Assembly: GCA_003133205.1 (NCBI GenBank)
Contig: PKWK01000341.1
Location: 13,795 to 34,500 of the forward strand
DNA length: 20,706 nucleotides
Direction of reading: 5' to 3'
From: Granulicella sp.
GTDB lineage: Bacteria > Acidobacteriota > Terriglobia > Terriglobales > Acidobacteriaceae
The stretch's first letter is position 1; the number at the start of each line of letters is the position of its first letter. Shown here piece after piece: positions 14,644 through 20,706 of the stretch. A program made the position numbers and the translations under genes. Under the pieces are notes generated by a model. It had not been told where the DNA came from and searched no databases. It saw only the letters and a program-made list of their open reading frames with translations.

Positions 14644-15489
14644 TTTAGCGACCTGTGCCAGAACGAAATCGAAGTAGAAATCGAACACTTCGAGGTCATC
14701 ATGTGAGATGGACAAGCGGACGCTATCCCAATCGGGGCGATGAAACTCTCGCTGTTCCGCAATCAATTGCAGTAAATTTATCGGGACTTCCTTTGCTTCG
14801 AAAATGTGTCGGAGCAGCTTCTTATTTTCCGCTGACGACAGATCCGCACCGGTCGCTGAAATGATCAGGTGGATATCGTAAAAGTCACGAGCTCTCGCAC
14901 ATGGAGTTCGATTCAAAGCATATTGTGGCATTTGTTGACAGATCGCACGCATCTTTTCGATCGCAATCATTTCCGGCGCATAGACATAGATTTCGAAGTT
15001 GTCGATCTCCCGAGAGAGTTTTCCTTTGGTGTACTCGAACTTGCTCAACTCAATCGTGAACTTGCGACGTTGCCCGGGACTGACAACCATCGCCTCTCTT
15101 GCCCGGGCCTCTTTATTGTCACCAATCTGCCGATAGCGTTCTTGCTCCATCAACTTGAATTCAGCAAGGTAGCCGCCCCATCGGGCTTGGTCCTCTCTTG
15201 GCTTGAACGGACGAGGTCCAAACGAAAAATCGAATACGACGAGCCCGAAGGTAGCAAACCGGCGTTCTAGCGCGGCCAACAGGCGACGCTCAGCTTCCGC
15301 TACATCGTCGAAGTCGTTCTCGATTGAGAAGTCGAGATCAAGCGAGGTTCGCGCACTCATACCTAGGCCGAGCGACAGAGCATTCCCACCTTTGAGGACG
15401 ACTTTCTCGAAGAAGTAATCGTCAGAGAATACGGCAGTGATCGCAATCCTTCGAATTTGGTTCTGATCAAGGAGCGGGCTTTTTGGCAT
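14608..15489 (-). CDS. AbiEii-like nucleotidyltransferase toxin
   Basis: This 293-residue protein has the nucleotidyltransferase signature of AbiEii/Gp49 toxins: K33-G34-G35 in VVLKGGNALSLGLG, then S49-D51-D53 in RTSLDLDFSI. A later MIAIEKMRAIC segment and RARDFYDIHLII near residues 200-212 match the family's C-terminal motifs. Family members block growth by adding nucleotides to tRNA or a similar target; the substrate here is unknown. GGGGAGAG lies just before the ATG. The gene runs against the AbiEi-like gene, tail to tail, with 36 bases of overlap, whereas known AbiE loci are bicistronic. A glmS remnant lies 37 bases upstream. All active-site residues appear present. Confidence 0.85.
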   Translation of the reverse strand: MPKSPLLDQNQIRRIAITAVFSDDYFFEKVVLKGGNALSLGLGMSARTSLDLDFSIENDFDDVAEAERRLLAALERRFATFGLVVFDFSFGPRPFKPREDQARWGGYLAEFKLMEQERYRQIGDNKEARAREAMVVSPGQRRKFTIELSKFEYTKGKLSREIDNFEIYVYAPEMIAIEKMRAICQQMPQYALNRTPCARARDFYDIHLIISATGADLSSAENKKLLRHIFEAKEVPINLLQLIAEQREFHRPDWDSVRLSISHDDLEVFDFYFDFVLAQVAKLEPLGDVEPPV

Positions 15490-15526
15490 CTCTCCCCATT
15501 ACCACCATTACTGTCGATGTCTTAGG

Positions 15527-15687
<161 letters not shown>

Positions 15688-15855
15688 CTAGTGTCCTGAG
15701 TCAGAAGTTCGTTGAACTATATGTCGGGCCTTCAGCCCTCGGCATCTGGCTGGAACGTTACCTGGGGCTGCGCCCCAGGCTGGTATATGTCGGGCCTTCG
15801 GCCCTATTTCAATGCCACGAATTCAATGCCACGAATGAATGACTCAGGACACTAG
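15688..15855. mobile_element. 168-bp MITE-like element
   Basis: The ends are perfect 16-bp inverted repeats, CTAGTGTCCTGAGTCA (15688-15703) and its complement (15840-15855). Inside are two copies of a TATATGTCGGGCCTTC-type segment, an 8-bp-stem hairpin CCTGGGGC/GCCCCAGG at 15761-15779, and a tandem 14-bp repeat TTCAATGCCACGAA (15808-15821, 15822-15835). It has no coding capacity for a transposase. The right terminal repeat provides the TAG stop of ntrY. Whether TA or CTAG was duplicated at insertion cannot be decided here. Confidence 0.75.
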
Positions 15856-18269
15856 TTGCTGGTTGTTGGTTGAAGGTGCGCGGCGGCTTCGGGGGTTGGT
15901 TCGGTGTCGGTGGGGGCGGCGGGCTTGAGTTCGACGATGAACTTCGCGCCGGCGGGTTCGTTCTTTTCGGCGCGGATGGTGCCGCCGTGTTCCTGGATGA
16001 TTTTGGCGGCGATGGCGAGGCCGAGGCCGGTGCCGCGCTGCTTGGTGGAGAAGTAGGGCAGGAAGAGGCGCTCGCGCATGTCGTCAGTGAGGCCGGAGCC
16101 GGTATCGGAGATGGTGAGCTCGACCATGCCGCTGGGGAGCAGCGCGGTGGAGACGCGGAGTTCGCGCAGCAGGCTCTGCTGCATGGCCTCGGCGGCGTTG
16201 TCGATGAGATTGCCCAGGGCGCGCTTGGTGGCCTCGGGGTCGGCCAGGACCAGCGGGAGACCGGGCGCAAGGTGCTGAATGAGGCGGATGTTCTGCAGGC
16301 GGCCAGCAAAGAGGGCGAGCGAGTTCTCCACGATGGGGTTGAGGTCCGTGGGACGCGGCTGCGCGGTGGGAAACTGGGCAAGCGAGGCGAACTGGTCCAC
16401 CAGCGAGCGCATGGAATCGACCGCCGAGCTGATGACCTCGCTGGAGCGGCGGATGACGGCGATGGAGGGCGATTCGAGCTGCGCGGAGGCGAGGGTTGCG
16501 CCGAGCCGGTCGACGTGACGATGGATCTGTTCCGCGGAAAGCGAGATGGGCGTGAGCGGGTTCTTGATCTCGTGAGCGACACGGCGTGCAACCTCTTTCC
16601 ATGCGGACTGCTTCTGTGCGCGGAGTAGCTCGGTGGCGTTTTCCAGCACCAGGACGTAGCCGTGGTGGATGCGTTCGCTTCCCGCTCCGGTCTCCAGCAG
16701 GGCGACGGTGGCCAGCAGGTACATGGTGCCTCCGCTCTGCGCGCCGTTACCGGCGACCGTCATCTCCATCTCGCCGGAGGCTGAGCCCATGCGGTGGCTG
16801 CGCTGCAACAGATGGTTGAGTGTCTCCATGGCCTCGGCGGGGAAGATGGTTTCGATGGAGCTGCCGATGAAGGGTGTCTGGCCGCCGGGATCGAGCATCT
16901 CCGTCAGCGCGCGGTTGGCCAGCACCACACAGTGGCTGGTGTCGAGCGTGGCGACACCGTTGGGGATGGTCTCCAGCATGGTCTCCAGCTCGCTGCTGCG
17001 TGCTTCGAGCGTGGCGTTGGCGGCCGAGAGCTGGAGGGTGGAGCTCTCGACGGCGTGGCGGCTGTCCTCCAGATCGCCGGCCATGCGGTTGAAGCTGCGC
17101 ACCAGGTCGCCGAGCTCTTTGGTGGCGCTCTCTGCGACTCGGTGGGCGTAGTCACCAGTGGCGATGGCCTGCATGGCGTCGGCCAATGCTTCCACCGGCC
17201 TGGTCACCTGCTTGGAGAGGTTGAGCGCGAGCCAACTACAGGCGAAGAGTGCCAGCGTGGTCATCAGCAGCAGCAGCATCATGTAGAGATTGCGCACCTG
17301 GCGGCGGCTTCGGTAGACGCTCCAATAGAGGTCGGTGGCCTTATGCAGCCGGGTCATGGTGGCTGCGATGCCATAGGGCATGGGCTGGCCGACGACCACG
17401 GTCCCGCCCTGCTTCAAGGCCGCGGCGCCGAGGGCATAGTCCTTATTGCCGAGCGAGAAGACTGGCTGGTCGCTGCGTTGCGCCAAGGTGAGGATGGCCG
17501 CGTCGGTTGGGCCTGGGATGGGGAGATCGTCTCCGGGCGTATGACCGCTGACGTTGGCCGCGGGCTCGCTGTCCTCCTCCTCCGGCGTGGTGTCCGGCAG
17601 CCAGGGCTTGGCCTCAGCCGGAGCGCCGGCGGCCTGCGGCATGTGGAAGGCAGCGATGGAGCGGCCTTCGCGGTAGACGATGGCAAAGCCGTTCCGCAGG
17701 CTGATCTCATGCTGGTGCAGCACATGGTCGATGTCGTCAAGGCGGGGCGCGCGCTGCTCCCCCTTGGCTCCCTGCGAGATGCTCTCGGTCACGGCCAGCG
17801 AGACCGCAATCGACTCCGCCTCCGTGCGCGCGTTGGCCGATGTGTACTGGGCGAGCTGCAGAGCCATGCGGTTGGAGTCGTCGCGCATCTCGGTGACCGG
17901 CTGCGAGAACCAGCGGTCGACCGCGCGGTTCATCAGGCCGTAGCTGAAGATTGCCATGAAGATGATGGGGACGAGCGAGACCAGCACCGCTCCCCACAAC
18001 ATGCGCGTGCGCAGGCGCGTGCCCATGACACGGCTGCGCTGGTCAGCGTACAGCTTCAGCACGTTGCGCACCAGCAGCACCAGCACCGTGACGAAGAGCA
18101 CAAAGGCCAGGGCGGAAAGGCCCGTAAAGACCACAATCTCGCTGGTGGTGGCGGGATTGAGGAACTTGAGCGAGAAGGCGTTCAGCGCGGCGAAGGCACT
18201 GAGCAGCACGATCAGGACGGAGCCCAGCGTGAAGCTGACGATCTTCCTCCGGCTTGCGCTTCTGCCCAT
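15852..18269 (-). CDS. ntrY: NtrY-type sensor histidine kinase
   Basis: This membrane kinase of about 805 residues should phosphorylate the NtrX regulator. Three helices lie near the N-terminus (about residues 12-35, 44-70, 90-113), then an extracytoplasmic region of about 210 residues. A fourth helix (about 328-352) leads to a HAMP domain (TRPVEALADAMQAIATGDY), a PAS-like domain (about 430-540) and HisKA with H568 in VAHEIKNPLTPI. The ATPase domain has DPEATKRALGNLIDNAAEAM, DTGSGLTDDM and GTGLGLAIA. Residue numbers use the GTG at 18275; ATG 18269 is chosen here, with AGGAGGG upstream of both. The C-terminal tail is proline-rich, and its stop codon lies within the right end of the 168-bp element. 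The ATPase domain is complete, so the kinase should be active. Confidence 0.92.
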   Translation of the reverse strand: MGRSASRRKIVSFTLGSVLIVLLSAFAALNAFSLKFLNPATTSEIVVFTGLSALAFVLFVTVLVLLVRNVLKLYADQRSRVMGTRLRTRMLWGAVLVSLVPIIFMAIFSYGLMNRAVDRWFSQPVTEMRDDSNRMALQLAQYTSANARTEAESIAVSLAVTESISQGAKGEQRAPRLDDIDHVLHQHEISLRNGFAIVYREGRSIAAFHMPQAAGAPAEAKPWLPDTTPEEEDSEPAANVSGHTPGDDLPIPGPTDAAILTLAQRSDQPVFSLGNKDYALGAAALKQGGTVVVGQPMPYGIAATMTRLHKATDLYWSVYRSRRQVRNLYMMLLLLMTTLALFACSWLALNLSKQVTRPVEALADAMQAIATGDYAHRVAESATKELGDLVRSFNRMAGDLEDSRHAVESSTLQLSAANATLEARSSELETMLETIPNGVATLDTSHCVVLANRALTEMLDPGGQTPFIGSSIETIFPAEAMETLNHLLQRSHRMGSASGEMEMTVAGNGAQSGGTMYLLATVALLETGAGSERIHHGYVLVLENATELLRAQKQSAWKEVARRVAHEIKNPLTPISLSAEQIHRHVDRLGATLASAQLESPSIAVIRRSSEVISSAVDSMRSLVDQFASLAQFPTAQPRPTDLNPIVENSLALFAGRLQNIRLIQHLAPGLPLVLADPEATKRALGNLIDNAAEAMQQSLLRELRVSTALLPSGMVELTISDTGSGLTDDMRERLFLPYFSTKQRGTGLGLAIAAKIIQEHGGTIRAEKNEPAGAKFIVELKPAAPTDTEPTPEAAAHLQPTTSN

Positions 18270-18335
18270 CGACACCGGCCCTCCTCTGGGTGAGTCGATT
18301 ATAGGCGGGGGGTTGCAGTCCGTGCGGATCGATGC

Positions 18336-18632
18336 CTACTCGCCGAAGCGTCGCGGCCAGCGGCGCGCGCCATGGACTACTGCCAGGATTCGAATAGTAG
18401 AGTTGCGAATCCGATAGGCAATAATATAAGGAGTCCCGTTGACTATAAGTTCGCGGGTTCCGCGCCGCCGTCCCGGCCGGCCCATCTCAGGAAAGTCCGG
18501 CAGTGTATTCGTTGCATAGAGCAGGATCGCAACCTGCTGGTCCGCTGCCGGTTCGCTGGATTCCGAGATGTACTCGTGCAGGTCCGCAAGCTGCTCTCTG
18601 GCCGGCGAGGTCCAGATGATGGGCATCTTCAT
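18336..18632 (-). CDS. parE: ParE/RelE-superfamily toxin
   Basis: This 98-residue toxin has the ParE-like fold. It starts MKMPIIWTSPAREQLADLHEYI, ends with the TIRILAVVHGARRWP strand and has the central RELIVNGTPYIIAYRI block. ParE toxins poison DNA gyrase, whereas RelE relatives cut mRNA; the sequence favours the ParE side. The start at 18632 is chosen because it overlaps the antitoxin stop as ATGA, showing translational coupling. A longer frame from 18656 lies within the antitoxin gene. It sits between ntrY and the antitoxin gene on the minus strand. Confidence 0.88.
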   Translation of the reverse strand: MKMPIIWTSPAREQLADLHEYISESSEPAADQQVAILLYATNTLPDFPEMGRPGRRRGTRELIVNGTPYIIAYRIRNSTIRILAVVHGARRWPRRFGE

Positions 18633-18880
18633 GCGCTTTTCTTCTTCTTGGACCACGACGCAACCATCTTCACGACTTCGCTATGGGGGACCACATCTCC
18701 AGCATCGTCGGCACGGATGCCTTCGTCGATCAAGGCCAGGTGGTACTCCTGCAGCGAGAGATATTGATCGACCGCTTCGTTAAGGATGAAGCTGCGGTCT
18801 CGCTGCTGGTGCGCGGCGGCGGAATCCAGGGCCGCAACTTTTTTTTCGGGGACGCGGAAGGTGAGGGTTTTCAGGCTCAT
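18629..18880 (-). CDS. parD: Ribbon-helix-helix antitoxin (ParD/CopG-like)
   Basis: This 83-residue antitoxin begins with a ribbon-helix-helix DNA-binding segment (KTLTFRVPEKKVAALDSAAAHQ, then RDRSFILNEAVDQYL). Its flexible, charged C-terminus (HSEVVKMVASWSKKKKSA) should mask the ParE-like toxin. It is the first gene of the pair. Upstream, four 10-bp repeats match the helical spacing expected for this type of repressor, so it probably controls its own operon. The ribosome binding site before ATG 18880 is weak (CTGGA). Confidence 0.86.
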   Translation of the reverse strand: MSLKTLTFRVPEKKVAALDSAAAHQQRDRSFILNEAVDQYLSLQEYHLALIDEGIRADDAGDVVPHSEVVKMVASWSKKKKSA

Positions 18881-18897
18881 TCCAGAATTATGCCTTA

Positions 18898-18937
18898 GAA
18901 TATAAGAGAATACAAGAGAATATTCTGGAATACACGA
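18898..18937. promoter_or_regulatory. Four helically phased 10-bp repeats, likely antitoxin operator
   Basis: Units GAATATAAGA, GAATACAAGA, GAATATTCTG and GAATACACGA follow without gaps, each ten bases long. A ribbon-helix-helix dimer binding one face of the helix would meet one unit per turn. The array lies 18-57 bases before the antitoxin start and overlaps its probable promoter. Confidence 0.6.
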
Positions 18938-18955
18938 GAGCCTTTTCGCATTTAG

Positions 18956-20068
18956 CTAAACCAGTTCGCCGACCGGCTGCCATTCGCGCTGCTGCGATTC
19001 GGCCACCGGCTTGCACGTGAGCGTGCCGCGGAAGGTGTTGACGCCCTCGGCGATGCTTGCGTCCTCGCGGATGGCGCCGATTGCGCCCAGGTTCGCCAGC
19101 TTCAGCAGGTAGGGGAAGGTGGCGTTGGTCAGAGCCAGCGTCGATGTGTGGGGAACGGCGGCGGGCATGTTGGTGACGCAGTAATGCACCACGCCATCGA
19201 CCAGGTACGACGGGTCTGAGTGGGTGGTGGGCCGCGCCGTCTCGACGCATCCTCCCTGGTCGATGGCCACGTCCACAATCACCGCGCCCTTCTTCATCTT
19301 TCCCACCATGGCCCGCGTTACCAGCCGCGGCGCGGCCGCGCCGGGGATCAGCACGCCGCCGACGACCAGGTCCGCCGAGCGCACGGCGCGCTCGATGTTA
19401 TAGCCGTTGGAGGCGAGTGTGTGCAGACGTCCGTTGAAGATGTCGTCCAGCTCGCGCAGGCGGTCCAGGTTGCGATCGACCAGGGTGACGCACGCGCCCA
19501 TGCCCAGCGCGACCCGCGCCGCGTTGCTGCCGACGATGCCGCCGCCCAGCACCATGACGTTGCCAGGAGGAACGCCGGGAACGCCGCCCAGCAGCACGCC
19601 GCGTCCTCCGTGTTCCTTTTCCAGATAAGCCGCGCCCACCTGCACGCTCATCCGTCCGGCGACCTCGCTCATGGGAATCAGCAGCGGAAGCGCTCCGGAG
19701 CGGTCACGCACCGTCTCGTAGGCGATGCCGGTGACATGGCTGGCCAGCAGCGCGTCGGTCAGCGCGCGCGCCGGCGCCAGGTGCAGGTAGGTGAAGATCA
19801 CCAGGCCCTCGCGGAAGTGCCGGTACTCCTGCTCGATCGGCTCCTTGACCTTGACGACCATCTCGGCCAGCCGCCAAACGTCGTGCGCGGAGCCAACGAT
19901 CTCTGCCCCAGCGGCCTGGAAGTCGTCGTCGGGCATGGCGCAGAGTTCGCCCGCGTTGTGCTCAACCAGCACGGTGTGGCCGGCGGCGACCAGCGCGTGA
20001 ACTCCGGCCGGAGTGACGCCGACGCGGCTCTCGTGGTCCTTCACTTCCTTCGGTACGCCAATAATCAT
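18956..20068 (-). CDS. ald: Alanine dehydrogenase
   Basis: This 370-residue enzyme converts L-alanine and NAD+ to pyruvate, ammonia and NADH, or the reverse under high ammonia. Its length is typical. Visible motifs include [20 protein letters not shown] at the N-terminus, the pyruvate-binding VVKVKEP and YLHLAPA segments, the Rossmann loop [22 protein letters not shown] and the catalytic-region [22 protein letters not shown] 20068 is preferred; GAGG lies a few bases upstream and overlaps an in-frame GTG at 20077. It is divergent from mreB across 120 bases, and the downstream parDE pair has its own control region. Confidence 0.94.
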   Translation of the reverse strand: MIIGVPKEVKDHESRVGVTPAGVHALVAAGHTVLVEHNAGELCAMPDDDFQAAGAEIVGSAHDVWRLAEMVVKVKEPIEQEYRHFREGLVIFTYLHLAPARALTDALLASHVTGIAYETVRDRSGALPLLIPMSEVAGRMSVQVGAAYLEKEHGGRGVLLGGVPGVPPGNVMVLGGGIVGSNAARVALGMGACVTLVDRNLDRLRELDDIFNGRLHTLASNGYNIERAVRSADLVVGGVLIPGAAAPRLVTRAMVGKMKKGAVIVDVAIDQGGCVETARPTTHSDPSYLVDGVVHYCVTNMPAAVPHTSTLALTNATFPYLLKLANLGAIGAIREDASIAEGVNTFRGTLTCKPVAESQQREWQPVGELV

Positions 20069-20188
20069 CTTCCTCACGCCGGTAAATCTTGCCTGCCGTC
20101 AGTTTAGTCTTCAACGCGCCTTCCGGCAGTGGTTTGCGCCAAGCCGTACAATAGGGATTGATATTTTTTTTAGGAATGAACTAGCCCA

Positions 20189-20706
20189 ATGTCTTCAGAC
20201 GGTTATCAAATGCGGTACTCGCGCATCCACAACATGCGCTCGTTGTTCAGCCTTTTTTCCAACGACCTGGCCATCGACCTCGGGACTGCCAACACGCTTG
20301 TCTACGCGCATGGCAAAGGCATCGTCGTCAACGAGCCCTCCATCATCGCGGTCAACACGCTGACCAACGAAGTCGAGGCCGTCGGCAAGGAGGCCAAGGA
20401 GATGCTCGGCCGCACGCCGGGCAACATCATCGCCATCAAGCCGATGAAGGACGGCGTCATCGCCGACTTCCGCCACACCGAGAAGATGCTGAACTACTTC
20501 ATCATGAAGGCGCACAACAACCGCAAGCGCATGGTGCATCCGCGCATCGTCATCGGCGTGCCGTCGGAGATCACCCAAGTTGAAAAGCGCGCCGTCATGG
20601 ACTCCGCCTATCGCGCCAAGGCCAGCGAAGTCCACCTCGTTGAGCAGGCGATGGTGGCGGCCATCGGCGCGGGGCTGCCCATCACCGAGCCGGGCGGCAA
20701 CATGGT
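20189..20706 (+). CDS. mreB: Rod-shape determining actin homologue MreB (N-terminal part)
   Basis: The reading frame stays open to the window edge. It encodes the first 172 residues of MreB, the cytoskeletal ATPase that directs lateral cell-wall growth. The phosphate-1 segment [15 protein letters not shown], then [27 protein letters not shown] and [17 protein letters not shown] are characteristic. The start is uncertain: ATG 20189 has AGGA thirteen bases upstream, while in-frame ATGs at 20210 and 20234 would remove a short extension. The 20069-20188 spacer, shared with the divergent ald gene, holds a TACAAT at 20147-20152 but no clear -35 box. Confidence 0.93.
   Translation, partial: MSSDGYQMRYSRIHNMRSLFSLFSNDLAIDLGTANTLVYAHGKGIVVNEPSIIAVNTLTNEVEAVGKEAKEMLGRTPGNIIAIKPMKDGVIADFRHTEKMLNYFIMKAHNNRKRMVHPRIVIGVPSEITQVEKRAVMDSAYRAKASEVHLVEQAMVAAIGAGLPITEPGGNM

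Noticed and set aside
16794..18293. A 499-codon open frame on the plus strand opposite ntrY
   Set aside because: It is the antisense of a clear histidine kinase in high-GC DNA, and its translation has no recognisable domain.

Overview
The window looks like chromosomal DNA from an acidobacterium of the Terriglobia/Acidobacteriaceae type. The grounds are a TIGR03435-family secreted protein (a family greatly expanded in that group), an NtrY/NtrX pair, a multiheme c/b cytochrome fusion, high-GC coding sequence, and GC-rich hairpin repeats scattered between genes. The genus cannot be fixed from the sequence alone.

Layout, left to right. (1) 131-1275: a periplasmic Cu/Zn superoxide dismutase, convergent with a VapBC toxin-antitoxin pair. 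(2) 1395-3499: an ECF-type sigma factor overlapping a small two-helix membrane protein (possible anti-sigma), then a TIGR03435 protein. (3) 3519-8407: a compact envelope-stress operon. A textbook ECF promoter lies at the very start of its own sigma factor gene, followed by a zinc-binding anti-sigma factor, a B-box/membrane protein, and a LiaF-like/DUF4097 protein; it closes with a strong bidirectional terminator. (4) 8501-11527: a previously easy-to-miss 59-residue secreted protein and a DUF4242 protein on the minus strand, then an 11-heme c/b-type quinol-oxidase-like fusion with a small monoheme cytochrome c. (5) 11642-18269: the NtrX regulator and NtrY kinase genes, both on the minus strand, split by about 2.8 kb of accessory DNA. 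(6) 18336-20706: a ParDE-type toxin-antitoxin pair, alanine dehydrogenase, and the start of mreB.

The accessory insert at about 13.2-15.86 kb is the most unusual part. It contains a hairpin cluster and three long palindromes that share the 12-bp core GGTATATATACC but have different, self-complementary arms. These lie in front of an AbiEi-like antitoxin gene. That gene runs tail-to-tail into an AbiEii-like nucleotidyltransferase toxin gene, with a 36-bp overlap of coding ends instead of the usual AbiE operon. Behind the toxin gene lie the last 27 codons plus stop of a glmS gene, the region recognised by Tn7-type elements. A 168-bp MITE-like element follows, and its terminal repeat supplies the stop codon of ntrY. 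The NtrX protein also lacks a recognisable GAFTGA sigma-54 contact loop, and its leader carries two palindromic CAA-N4-TTG-like boxes spaced exactly 30 bp apart.

All functional calls come from reading motifs in the translated sequence; no database search was run.
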